From: Lethocerus indicus | Taxonomy: Eukaryota > Arthropoda > Insecta > Hemiptera > Belostomatidae | NCBI GenBank assembly: GCA_019843655.1 | Contig: JACDQD010000006.1 | Span: forward strand, 4,952,034 to 5,016,033 | DNA: 64,000 nucleotides | Reading direction: 5' to 3' | In this document: positions 51,438-64,000 of the stretch, one piece after another | How positions within the stretch are numbered: position 1 is the first letter of the stretch | Layout: every line of letters starts with the position of its first letter | Made by a program: the position numbers and the translations under genes | Notes under the pieces: model-generated | The model's database searches: none | Seen by the model: the letters and a program-made list of their open reading frames with translations, nothing else | Told to the model about the DNA's origin: nothing

Positions 51438-51693
51438 AATGGCCCGTCGCTACTGGACGAACAGTGGGGACGCGTCGGCAGAAAACTTCAACGCACACCT
51501 GGGTAATTCTCAGTTTTATTTAATTAAACTATTGCCATTATCCGGTAACCTACTAGAATTTTTAGAATAAATATCGAGGTCAAATATATCATCCGGAAAA
51601 CTATGATCGGATCTATGACCCGGGGATATAATAAAGTTTGACATCACTTAACGAACGAGACAGATACATTCGTTCTTATTATTTGAACCTTTT

Positions 51694-52330
51694 AGGGTTT
51701 TATAAGTTTTTATAAGATCTTATAATGCTTAATATTGTTTAATACACAAATAATTTTTTTTTTAACTGCCAGCAATCGTGTTATACCATGTATCAATCCA
51801 TTTCATACGTGTGGCCCCTACCGTGTGACGTAACAACACGTTATTTCTCTGTAATGTGGTGTAAATTAACTGATTACTGACATTAGACTATAAATAGAGA
51901 ACGGAGTTGGATCAGTTAATATTTTTGACAGAGAAAGAGTCAATTACCCTGATTGGCATTGACTCAATATTTGTTGCAGCGCTTTCTCATCCGCGGATTG
52001 TCTAATGGATTGCTCCCGCGCTGAAAGCGCTCGGCAGGGTTGGAAAAGCACCTGTTGCCTGAAAACCACTTCCCTTAGCCCTTTGGCTTTTCCCGACAGA
52101 TTTCCCTTTATACTCCCACCTAAAAGCAATGCCGAATCCTTTAGGATTTCTTTGCTCTAACATTACCCCCTTAAGTTTATACACTTAAAGACTTTGAGTC
52201 TCAATTCGCCTTGAAATACTCGCTCTTGTAACTTGGCAAACAATGTAAATGCCGCGAAAATACGGCGGTTCGTGGTACAGGTATAAATAAATTAAAAATT
52301 ATATCGAATGACAATGTCATTGGCATTGGC
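51694..52330 (-). mobile_element. Possible LTR-type fragment at the array's right border
   Basis: On the minus strand, a purine-rich tract (TTAAGGGGGTAA near 52175-52165) is followed by TGTTAGAGC, which resembles a polypurine tract next to the start of an LTR. A TATTTATAG lies further in, and the stretch ends at the array border in ACTTATAAAACCC. No second LTR, no target-site duplication and no clear polymerase sequence is seen. Confidence 0.25.
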
Positions 52331-54494
<2,164 letters not shown>

Positions 54495-54623
54495 GTACGC
54501 TCGAGTCATCTATGATTTGAGATTAGTGACCTACGCTAATATTGGTCTTAGGATAATATTGCAAGCATAACCGTTAGGCAATAACCGCGCCAACCAATCG
54601 ATTATCATTCCTCGGCCATGAGG
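54495..54623 (+). repeat. Isolated 129-bp piece of the repeat unit
   Basis: TACGCTCGAGTCATC to CATGAGG, matching the block that directly follows CCTTTTAG in every intact unit. Here it stands alone, 2.8 kb downstream of 51693. Confidence 0.85.
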
Positions 54624-55451
54624 CTTTATAGGGCGATTAAAGCGTTCTTGATCTTTCGCCTCTAACCGTCGCCATAGTGATTTATAAATGATGTAATATA
54701 CGTGTAATATATGTTGCACGCTCGTGCCGATAAATACTTGGCATCAATCGAATGATTTTTAAGAATAAATAGGGCCCACCAATGTTATTTGTAAACAAGG
54801 ACCGAATTATTCGTAATTGCTCACAGCAGGAAAATTACTCATCCCAGTTTCTCTCTCGAAATAAGCCCAATCAATATTGTGCAACCTACAATTCTACAAT
54901 TATAATCAAGCTTGAGGACGTTGGCGCGGGGTGGTTGTCATGTGGAACGCTTTGGAAAAAGCTGCTTCCTGGATTTCGACGTTTTTTTTTTCGAAGAGGA
55001 CCCGGAATGGGTAGTTTACGACTGCAATTTTTATAGCTCCCGTAAAAAATGGGACCACATATCTCGATACAGGTGTTTAGAAATCGGAAAATCTTGATTT
55101 TTTGTACAGAGCGCGATAGATGACTCGGGTCCGGGACATTCACTCGGCCATAATTAATATCTGTTGTTGTATCCCCGTATAAACCGGTGGTATACGGGGA
55201 GGCAGGGGAGTTATTGGAAAGTGAAAGTCCCGGCCTCACCGGGATAAAAGGGGAATAGTGCAACTTTCCAGTAATAAACCTTGGCACTGATTTATAGCGA
55301 GTTTAAGCCCTCCCTGGAAACGGTACAGCGCCGCTTCTGGCCCGAGGGGAGAGTCGTAAATAAAGTCGGACCTTATCTCGGGTTCCTCTATTTCTATACG
55401 CGTCCCAGTAAACCGGTCGCCGTCTCGATCGCTCCCATTGTCCGCGGACGA
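54624..55451. other. Unique 828-bp stretch interrupting the repeat unit
   Basis: The unit sequence stops at CATGAGG and resumes at 55452 with CCCCATTTTCAG; in all other units the two are joined with a single A. An open frame at 55281-55544 runs from here into the unit, but it has no recognisable domain. Confidence 0.5.
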
Positions 55452-55870
55452 ACCCCATTTTCAGCTTTCCTCCGCGACCACCGAAGTTCAATAATTACTA
55501 TTACAGATATCAATTACAAACGCGTATTGGCGTGGTGTGCCTAGACAGATGCCGGCAGTTTGAACCCTCAACTTATCCCAGTTTCGTTTATTTAGCCACT
55601 AAAGTCTCGATTAATCGACGCGTCCGAACCTGTTTCAGCTGCCGCTAACATCCATGCACACAATGAGCGGGCTCCAAGAAACAGAACATCATAAACGAAA
55701 ATGCGTTCTCCGGCCAGCCCTCCGTGCGGTAACCAGGTGCAGCCTGCTGGAAACACCACTACCCTACGACAGAACAAATATTTTCACAATCTACCCTCGG
55801 CATGAACGGAACTAGTCACAGAACGGAAAAGAATAGAGGGAATTTTAAAAATTCTAAAAAATCGTATTTA

Positions 55871-55990
55871 TCTCTATATATATAAAACGCATTTGTTGTC
55901 TGTCTGTTCCCTTATAACGCAAGATTCTGTGTCTCAGTCACCAGCACAACTCCGTAACCTCTTTGCCATTTTGGTTGCCGTATGCGGAGC
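55871..55990 (+). mobile_element. Candidate Helitron 5' terminus, right copy
   Basis: Same TCTCTATATATATAAAAC start as at 13593, after an A, joined to helicase sequence at the same point. Confidence 0.5.
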
Positions 55991-57462
55991 CACAGAAATG
56001 CTTTCCATGCTCTTGACAGGACATTACAGGATTTGCGAGGCAGCTCTGCAATAATGGGTGGAGCAACTGTTGCGCTTGCCGGTAACTTTCGACAAACACT
56101 TCCCATTGTCACACGTGGCACACCAGCAGGTCAGATCAATGCCTGTTTGAAAAATCTATGGCACTGTAACCGACCGGTTAGACTTGATAAATTAATAATA
56201 AACATAGACTCACCATTGGGATCACCCGCCAGCGGAAATCACCGAGCTCACCGGTCACCGGCGGTGGGAAGTCCGGCGTAAGATTTCCCGAGTAGGCCAG
56301 CTAGCCACGTGCCGCTGGACTCATCACCTCCCCGGACTAAGGACCCCCCGACTCGGTGGAAGAGGGGGCCGCGTCGGCATGACGCAATCTAAAACCCCTA
56401 TGAAAAACATCCGGCCACCAACGGTGGGAACTCCAGCGTAAGAGATTCCGAGTAGGCCACCTAACCACGTGCTGCTGAACTCGTCATCTTCCCGGGTCGG
56501 CATGACGCAATCCCCCGCGGAAAACAACCAGCCCCAGGGTGGGAACTCCTGCGTCAGGGATCCTAAGTCGGTCCGCGAATCATGAACTGCAGGACTCAAC
56601 ATTTTCTGGGCTAGGGACCGCCCCACTCGGTGGTAGAGGGGACTCCTGCGTCAGGGAAAAAAGTGGCTCGAAGACAGCGGGACTCAACATTTCAGCTAGT
56701 ACAGCAGAGTCCCGGCCTCCCGGGGTGGGGACCAAGGGAAGGGAGAAGGTCCCAGGAAGGAAGGGGGAAGCCCTGGGGGATATATACGGGATCCAAGACC
56801 GGGGAAAAGGGAGAGAGGAGCCGGCAATCCGGACGAGAAGAGGAAGAGCAGCCAGCCAGTGACCAGCTAGCCCGCCGAAGGATCCCTCGAGACAGCCGGA
56901 GGACCAGTCAGCGAGCGGAAGAACTCATCAGACAGCCGGAGGACCAGTCAGCGAGCGGAAGAACTCATCAGACAAGGACCAGTCAGCGAGCGGAAGAACT
57001 CATCGGACAGTCAGCAGGAAGTAGAAGGAGGTTCGACCAGGAGGCCAGAGGGTTCGCCAAACAGCCGGAAGACCCAATTCGGGACGCGGGAAGTGGACCG
57101 CGGCTTGCTGCATCTGGAGTGGGCGAGTGCAGCCCGTAAGGCCTACTCGCTTCACCCCGAGCGGGACTTAGCCATATATGTACTCTTTAATTGAATAAAA
57201 GGTGTCTTTACACGGTTAGGAGTATTCGTTCCTCCAGCGGGAAGACGCTACAGCCCCGCCTCGGGGTTACAGCACCATGTCGAAATATTCAGTTTAAAAC
57301 TACAAAAATGCGGTCACACATTCAGGGCGATTTCTCTGCAGGACAATTTGCAAACAAGTTGCTCCAGATTGGAAATGGTAAAGTTCCTGAAGATCCTTCA
57401 ACAGGCCTCATCATTATGCCATGTGGTCAAATTGTCAACTCTCCTGATGAGCTTCTGTCCAA
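55991..57462 (+). pseudogene. Helicase remnant with LTR insertion, right copy
   Basis: First piece 55991-56164 (HRNAFHALDRTLQDLRGSS to NLW-His) keeps the frame that the left copy has lost, but reads GNFRQTLPIV where GDFRQ is expected: the Asp of this helicase motif is changed to Asn. The second piece, 57272-57462, resumes after the LTR and breaks off at DELLSK, where it is joined to the start of another helicase segment. Confidence 0.8.
56165..57271 (+). mobile_element. Solo LTR, right copy, same insertion site
   Basis: TGTAAC to GTTACA, flanked by GCAC at 56161-56164 and 57272-57275. It is 39 bp shorter than the left copy through gains and losses in the internal tandem modules and minisatellite. 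Identical site and duplication mean one insertion followed by duplication of the whole block. Confidence 0.85.
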
Positions 57463-59045
57463 GGATCATGTGGGAAAATTACAAAGAAGACATGACAGAG
57501 GACTTTTTGAACCAGGCAAGACGAAATAATTCAACAGAAAATATCGAATACTGTAGTGCTCTCTTCAACAATACTCTTATAATCTTGGAAGATAAAATTC
57601 TATCTATAACTGGAACCAAGCTGGCACTGTATGGTTTGCCAGAACCAGTGCATGATCAACCTGAATTGACAAATAAGGATTTCTTGAGGGAAACTAGCTA
57701 TGATGTTAAAGCACTTCGAGCCTACATGGCGGAAAATGTGCCAAGACTTACTCCAGATCAGCAGCAAGCCTTTATAGCCATCACTAGAATGATCGAAAGT
57801 GAAAGAGGAGGCATTGTCTTTTTGGATGCACCAGGTGGCACAGGAAGACTTTTCTACTCAATTTGCTATTGGCTTTTTGAGCATAGCTGTGGCTTTTACT
57901 CATAGCAGAAACTCTGCTTGCTGGCGGTCGAACAGCACATTCGGCCTTCAAGTTGCCACTGGACTTGGGTAGATCAGAAAGTGCCACTTGCAATATTTCC
58001 AAGGGAACAGGACAGGGACATGTTCTCAAAACCAGCAAGCTAATTGTCTGGGATGAGGCTACCATGAGTCACAGAAATGCTTTCCATGCTCTTGACAGGA
58101 CATTACAGGATTTGCGAGGCAGCTCTGCAATAATGGGTGGAGCAACTATTGTGCTTGCCGGTGATTTTCGACAAACACTTCCCATTGTCACACGTGGCAC
58201 ACCAGCAGGTCAGATCAATGCCTGTTTGAAAAATCTATGGCACCATGTCGAAATATTCAGTTTAACTACAAACATGCGGTCACACTTTCAGGGCGATTTC
58301 TCTGCAGGACAATATGCAAACAAATTGCTCCAGATTGGAAATGGTAAACTTCCTGAAGATCCTTCAACAGGGCTCATCATTATGCCATGTGGTCAAGTTG
58401 CCAACTCTCCTGATGAACTTCTGTCCAAGGTGTATCCTAACATTCAACAAAATTTCATGGACCCGGAATGGCTTTCTGAAAGAGCAATTCTGTCAAGCAG
58501 AAATGATGTAGTTGAGAAGCTTAATGTCACCATTCAAAAGCAGCTTCCAGGGCAAGAATATGCCTACAAGTCCATAAGGTGCATCCTTAATGATGATGAA
58601 GCAGTACAATATCCCATTTAGTTTTTGAATTCCATCCAGACTCCTGATTTGCAAGCTCCACCACTCGATTCTGAAAGTTGGAGCTCCAATTATGCTAATC
58701 CGAAATATTGATGCACCAAGATTGTGCAATGGCGCAAGGTTAATTGTGAAAAAGGGGATGCGACATATCGTTCAAGCCACATTACTCACAGGGTGTGCTA
58801 AGGGTGAGGATGTATTCATTCCAAGAATACCTATCGTTCCCTCAGATAACACCATACAATTCAAGAGAATACAGTTCCCTCTAAAACTGTGCTTTGCGAT
58901 GACGATCAACAACAAGTCACAGAGTCAGTCTCTTCGGATTGCTGGTATAGACTGGTATAGAAACCGCTTTTCTCATGGACAGTTGTATGTGGCCTGCTCC
59001 AGAGTGGGCAAAGAGGAAAACCTTTTCGTGTACACTCCAAAGTGA
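57463..59045 (+). pseudogene. Helitron PIF1-like helicase, longest remnant
   Basis: Covers most of the helicase without the LTR. In order: ENYKEDMTEDFLNQARR; a QQAF-type nucleotide-binding motif (TPDQQQAF); Walker A as FLDAPGGTGR, where Lys-Thr is expected after GGTG; a frameshift and stop near 57900; Walker B LIVWDEATMS (Asp at about 58052); LAGDFRQTLPIV; NMRSHFQGDFSAGQYANKL; then TAG at 58619-58621, a one-base insertion near 58655, and a C-terminal FSHGQLYVACSRV motif. The Rep endonuclease part is absent. The enzyme family unwinds DNA for rolling-circle transposition; this copy cannot. Confidence 0.9.
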
Positions 59046-59060
59046 GCTACCAAAAATGTT

Positions 59061-59195
59061 TTGATATACCTGTTTTGTGGTCTGCGAGGGGTTGGAATAC
59101 TACAGGTTCGTGATGTTTCTGTCTCCTCTCGCTGGTTTAGTCTTTTGATAGACAGGTTTCGGCTGCTCGCCATCTTCAGTAGCGGTGTTAGTCAC
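59061..59195 (-). mobile_element. Inverted PLE pseudo-LTR end, right copy
   Basis: Same minus-strand block as 15857-15994, abutting the forward PLE remnant. Confidence 0.65.
59147..59183 (-). ncRNA. Hammerhead-ribozyme-like core, inverted right copy
   Basis: Identical to the 15941 copy, with CTGAAGA and GAAA both intact. Confidence 0.5.
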
Positions 59196-59685
59196 CTACA
59201 ACCTCACCAACATCTTTAAAAAACTAAAATTCAGAATATCGTACAGAACAGCCAATAAACTAGAAAAACACATCAACACACAATAACAAAATAAACACAA
59301 ACAAAGCGGGATATACAAGATAACATGCGGATCGTGCGATGGAGTTTATATCGGCCAAACCGGGCGAAAAATTGAGGACAGATACAAGGAACATATCAAA
59401 GCCATAAAAAACAAAACAGATTCCAATTTCGCAAACCAAATCATAAACTCCGGGCACGAAACAATGAACATTAAAAGATCATTATAGTTGTTACACCCAG
59501 GCAAAAAAGGAAAAGAATTGGATATTATAGAAAACCTGGAAATCTTCAAACATAAGAAAAACAACATTATAAATGAGAAAATTAATTCCCAGAGTGACGC
59601 GATATTTGGCCCTATAATCCTCTTAAAGGATCACACCCGCCCAACCATCACACCATCCCCATCCGACAATCTGACTCACACTTAG
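59196..59685 (+). pseudogene. PLE GIY-YIG remnant, right copy
   Basis: Same as 15996-16479, with both in-frame stops (59284-59286 and the TAG after Arg-Ser-Leu) and the natural end at 59683-59685. Nearly identical to the left copy. Confidence 0.85.
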
Positions 59686-59843
59686 AAAACGGAATAACAA
59701 AATCCGAACACAAACATAACCCCCAATAACAATAACAGAACACATATATATATAAACGACTGACAAACATTACAGTACATGTGAAACTGACAGTGCAGTG
59801 AGGATGCCCAAAAACATCCAAAGTGCTAACAGTGACTAACACC

Positions 59844-59880
59844 GCTACTGTAGATGGCGAGCAACCGAAACCGGTCTACG
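59844..59880 (+). ncRNA. Hammerhead-ribozyme-like core
   Basis: Same sequence type as 16638: CTGTAGA with intact GAAA and palindromic ACCGGT. Confidence 0.45.
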
Positions 59881-60630
59881 AAGGGACCAAGACCAGCGAG
59901 GGGGAGACAGAAACATCACGAACCTACAGTATACAAAAAATATTGTTTATCTCGTTGCTTTAAAATAAATGCACCCGTTTATTCCACGAAAATAAACAGT
60001 TTTTTACGTTTTTACAAAAAAACTCATTTTAAACCCGGGCAAAGCCAGGTAATTGCACCTAGTATTTGAATAAATGATTGAATAAATTACTACTTGTTTT
60101 CAATTCAATGAATAGCTTTACTGATTATGTTTTGAAACAAATTAGGCGGGTTATTTAGTTTGTTTCACATCTTGTACCTTTATTAAGGCGTCCGACGGGT
60201 TGTGCTTTTTTTATTTTTGAGCTAAATTGGGTGGGTTATTGTGTTTTTTTTCTACCTCCTGTACCTTTATTAAGGCGTCTGACGGGTTGTGCTTATTATT
60301 TTGTCCAAATGAAGCGGTTTCGTTTATTTTTTCACATCGCGTACCTTTATGTTTCGGTTAATATGACGGGTTATAAATTTATCTCCTTACATTAAGTCCC
60401 ATATAGAGTAGTGGGATAAAAATTGTATATTGACGAATCTATTTTGTCTATTTAGAATTTAGATCGGTTTATTGAATTCGTTCTTATAACAATATATATG
60501 TGGCAAAACACATTTCTATAGTTACGCCGTGAGCATTTCTAAAGGAAATTATTCAAAGCGTAATATTATCGACTTGAAAGCGATTTCCTCCTATAAGGAA
60601 GTAGAAATAGCTATCTCTTTTTAAAAAAAC

Positions 60631-61416
60631 ATGAGTTCACCCTCGTAAGTACATTTATGATAAGTTATGATAATCGTATATTTCAGTATATTATTATATT
60701 CGGCCAGGTATTTAATTCTTCACAAAAGTTATTAACACAGAATAATTGTGCGACCAAATAAATATGTTCCTCAATATCCTCCAGTTAGGCGCGACATGAA
60801 CAATAGTCAATTTGTACAGAAATGAATATTACAATGTTAATGTACAATACCATGGCGTCAATAGATTTTAAGGGTCGATATATTGAAACACACTCATAAG
60901 CCAAACGTATTGTTTATTAATTGCGTTTATGTCCTATTTCAGACGTGAATCGTCGACTTCGATCGATGATGCCAACGATCCAAGCGAAATAACACTGGAG
61001 TAAGTGCCACTCTAAATTAAACGGAAAATCTTTTAGACTGATAAACAATTCGAATAAAGCCTCCGACCGATTCATTTTTTGTCATCCCCATATCAAATTC
61101 CATCATTTTACGAGAAAACCACACGGACTTGTACATGAATTCTATATTCTAAATATGATTAATAACGAATGACCTTTAAACAGAATTAACCTGAGGAGTC
61201 CCGTCGTCGATGGTTACCCGAGTGAAAACATACTCGGGAGGCTTATACGGTATGATCGGCTAACAAGACAACCGTCACACTTCATAGCAGATATACGACA
61301 GTAAATAATTGTACTATATAAATATACTAATATTTAATATAACAATATGTGTGTGCGTGTGGTCTAACATCCCGAATGTATTCGTCCAAACCCCAAGCAG
61401 ATATTTTTGATTATTT

Positions 61417-61515
<99 letters not shown>

Positions 61516-61814
61516 TATAACAGAAAATATACAACACAACATATTTGTATTGTATTTCGAAGTCACTATCGCCTAATTTTACATATAAGAGTATATATTT
61601 TGGGTGTCTCCCAAATTATTTTATCTACGGTTGAATTTCTGCTCTTTGAAACAGGTATATCAACGACGAGGAGGATGAATCCGATGGCCAACTGCCTGAT
61701 GGCGCAGAACCGGATGACCAACCAGGCCCAACAAATGCCAACTTTTGGAGGAGAGTAGGACAAGGGGTGCTGGGGGGCTTAGTGGTGATGGGGCTCATAT
61801 TTTGGCGCAGGTAG
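60631..61814 (+). CDS. Tail-anchored microprotein gene, downstream copy
   Basis: Exons 60631-60644, 60687-60707, 60943-60999, 61655-61814. Intact by the same model; main-type exon 3; Ile at residue 6; exon 4 as in the array. Confidence 0.5.
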
Positions 61815-62432
61815 AATGGCCCGTCGCTACTGGACGAACAGTGGGGACGCGTCGGCAGAAAACTTCAACGCACACCTGGGTAATTCTCAGTTTTATTTAA
61901 TTAAACTATTGCCATTATCCGGTAACCTACTAGAATTTTTAGAATAAATATCGAGGTCAAATATATCATCCGGAAAACTATGATCGGATCTATGACCCGG
62001 GATATAATAAAGTTTGACATCACTTAACGAACGAGACAGATACATTCGTTCTTATTATTTGAACCTTTTAGGTACGCTCGAGTCATCTATGATTTGAGAT
62101 TAGTGACCTACGCTAATATTGGTCTTAGGATAATATTGCAAGCATAACCGTTAGGCAATAACCGCGCCAAACAATCGATTATCATTCCTCGGCAATGAGG
62201 ACCCCATTTTCAGCTTTCCTCCGCGACCACCGAAGTTCAATAATTACTATTACAGATATCAATTACAAACGCGTATTGGCGTGGTGTGCCTAGATAGATG
62301 TCGGCAGTTTGAACCCTCAACTTATCCCAGTTTCGTTTATTTAGCCACTAAAGTCTCGATTAATCGACGCCACTTGCAAAAGTCCAGTGAGGATGCCCAA
62401 AAACATCCAAAGTGCTAACAGTGACTAACACC

Positions 62433-62469
62433 GCTACTGAAGATGGCGAGCAACCGAATCCGGTCTAGC
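62433..62469 (+). ncRNA. Hammerhead-ribozyme-like core, last copy
   Basis: Array-type sequence: CTGAAGA, GAAT, CCGG, stem I GCTA/TAGC. Confidence 0.45.
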
Positions 62470-62639
62470 AAAAGACCAAACCAGCGAGAGGAGACAGAAA
62501 CATCACGAACCTACAGTATACAAAAAATATTGTTTACCACGTAGCAACCCGGGCAAAGCCAGGTATTTGCACCTAGTATTTGAATAAATGATTGAATAAA
62601 TTACTACTTGTTTTCAATTCAATGAATAGCTTTAATGAT

Positions 62640-63099
62640 TATGTTTTGAAACATAAATCTATTTATAAAGTTATTATAATTATTGAAAAAAGGGGCCTTA
62701 TACTAAATTTAAGCCACAGTCTATTTGTTCGTAATGGTGTTAACTGTAGGTCTAAAATACCCCAAGTGAGGGTGGTGGGGTGGGGGCGGAGGATTGTATA
62801 AGGTGGTTGTAACTTAACCTTTTCAGTTTGCTATATTTGTGTCAGTGAGCCCAACAGCTGTTGGAGGAGCCAAGGATCATCGGTGTGTGTGTGTGTGTTT
62901 GTGTGCGAGCTAATTACCGTCCGGTTTGGGTTCAACGACCGAGAGCTGTCCCAGTTGTAGAGAGTGCAGCGGCGCGGTACAGTATATATAGGCCGGGCCC
63001 GCAATACACCGCGTATAAACCCACCTGCCTGTCCGCCAGAGGAACCTAACCTTCCTTTCACTTGACAGAGTCTAACTGTGAACAGCTCAATGCTTTGAT
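62640..63099. other. Non-coding stretch between repeat unit and duplicated segment
   Basis: Contains a short (TG)n at about 62883-62899. No convincing gene. The repeat unit breaks off after GATTATGTTTTGAAACA. Confidence 0.5.
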
Positions 63100-64000
63100 G
63101 ATTTCAATGGCCTACTCGTCGATTGCACAATTGTCTATGTTTGTGTGTGTGTGTGTGTAGAAACGCTCGCTGCTGACAGAGAGGAAAAAAACGTGTGACC
63201 ATTATGTCTACGAAGGCAAACTTAGTATAGGTTTTCTGCCAATTATCGATTGATCACAGAACTATGTCAACCATCGATAATATTACGTATGTCACGTCCT
63301 GTCAATAGAGGAGAGACAGAAAATCTTAATCACGATGATATATCCTGCAATTAATTATAATAAATAAATATAATTTATTACCCGCCTGTTTCGCGATGGT
63401 TACGAATATCATAGTTTTGTCGCTGGTTTACACCAGTTACTCGGTTGCTTATACAGCCGGAATCGGTCCAACCCAGGATTATCTATCGAGAAGAAGCGGA
63501 GAATTACTAGAATAATAATTGAAAGTTAAAATTTCAACACCGACATGTTAACATTGGAAGTGGAGAATACATCAGTCAAAGTGTTTAAAATCGAGTACTC
63601 CGAGTAATTGAATTTCAAAAGATTTAAGTCAGTATAAGCAATGAATATAAGTAATTAATTTAGTATATAAAAACGTTATATATAATAGAACAAATCAGTA
63701 TTATTTTTTATCAGCCGTTCGATGTATTCGCTCTCACTAGGCACCTGTTTGATTTGACACGAAACCCATTTCCCTCGTATTTCTCTTCACCTGTTCCCAC
63801 TTAATTGCTAACCAGAAACTATGGCAAATTAAAGACTATCTCTACGATTTCCCCTTTTTTAATAAAAAAATGATCAATTATGGATAATAAATTCTAATAT
63901 TATTCTTAATCTTATGTTTCCGCATTATTAAGTTTACTGTTTTTAACGTTATTCACCGAACCAGATCAAGCCTATCTCTGGACTTCTTTCGCCATTTCTG
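63100..64000 (+). repeat. 0.9-kb duplicated segment, second copy
   Basis: Copy of 20459-21353 with few changes (longer (TG)n, isolated substitutions); it continues past the window edge. Confidence 0.9.

Larger units (their letters stand above)
24282..51693 (+). repeat. Macrosatellite: about 10.8 tandem units of 2.5 kb
   Basis: Spacing between successive exon-4 copies is 2558, 2555, 2541, 2542, 2505, 2559, 2555, 2546, 2546 and 2507 bp. Most length change comes from the (TG)n tract in intron 3. Unit order: PLE tail and hammerhead-like core, AT-rich block, three approximately 80-bp motifs, TATA-like box, mini-gene exons 1-4, AATAAA, then a block beginning GTACGCTCGAGTCATC and ending CGACGCCACTTGCAAA. 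The first unit is truncated (its hammerhead-like core is deleted at 24310) and the last stops at 51693, in the middle of the downstream block. Identity between units is very high, so recent amplification or ongoing homogenisation is likely. Confidence 0.95.
55452..61346 (+). repeat. Segmental duplication, right copy
   Basis: Counterpart of 13150-18125. It differs by a partial tandem duplication of the helicase (57463-59045 follows the LTR-bearing piece) and by a shorter LTR. Confidence 0.85.
59780..62520 (+). repeat. Repeat unit downstream of the array
   Basis: One full unit plus the start of another, bounded by hammerhead-like cores at 59844 and 62433. Its PLE end is of the older type (CTGTAGA, GAAA), while its far end matches the array type. 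The (TG)n tract (61418-61514, about 96 bp) is the longest of all copies. Confidence 0.85.

Noticed and set aside
24282..51693. Array considered as a CRISPR or rDNA array
   Set aside because: Units of 2.5 kb, no spacers, no rRNA sequence.
55281..55544. 87-residue open frame crossing from unique sequence into the repeat unit
   Set aside because: It starts in the interrupting sequence and ends in a block that other units join differently; no homology seen.

Overview
The window is eukaryotic, non-coding-rich DNA from an animal, most likely an arthropod. I infer this from GT-AG introns, a Penelope-like element (PLE) with a GIY-YIG endonuclease, Helitron-type PIF1 helicase remnants, solo LTRs and long (AT)n and (TG)n microsatellites. 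There are no bacterial operons, CRISPR arrays, rRNAs or recognisable tRNAs. The species cannot be named from sequence alone.

Layout. 1-11 kb is single-copy intergenic or intronic DNA with microsatellites and one 281-bp foldback repeat (9.59-9.87 kb), and no gene I can support. 11.0-13.3 kb holds a solitary copy of a 2.3-2.5 kb repeat unit. 13.6-16.7 kb is a mobile-element graveyard: a Helitron 5' end, a broken helicase split by a solo LTR, an inverted PLE end, a PLE GIY-YIG remnant and a hammerhead-like motif. 16.43-20.19 kb is a large palindrome (two arms of about 1.88 kb). 20.2-24.3 kb holds a further PLE piece, local duplications of a minus-strand exon pair, and another helicase fragment. 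24.28-51.69 kb is a tandem array of about 10.8 near-identical units of about 2.55 kb. 51.7-55.45 kb is mostly unique sequence interrupting the same unit. 55.45-62.5 kb is a second copy of the Helitron-LTR-PLE-unit segment, and 63.1-64.0 kb repeats 20.46-21.35 kb.

Main observation. Each full unit carries what looks like a complete small spliced gene on the + strand: exons of 14, 21, 57 and 160 nt, frame-consistent across three introns, with a TATA-like box upstream and AATAAA about 130 nt after the stop. It would encode 83 residues: a short basic N-terminus, a very acidic linker, and a 17-residue hydrophobic C-terminal segment bracketed by Arg-Arg pairs, as in a tail-anchored membrane protein. 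I do not recognise the family. Ten of the fourteen copies are intact by this model. Each array unit ends with a PLE-derived hammerhead-ribozyme-like core at a fixed position, so the array is a macrosatellite pairing a mini-gene with a ribozyme-like boundary. Gene expression, ribozyme activity and the correctness of the assembly cannot be judged here.

History suggested by the sequence. The same solo LTR sits at the same helicase position with the same GCAC target-site duplication in both the 13.9 kb and 56.2 kb copies, so that block was duplicated after the LTR arrived. The PLE ends lie at many of the rearrangement junctions.
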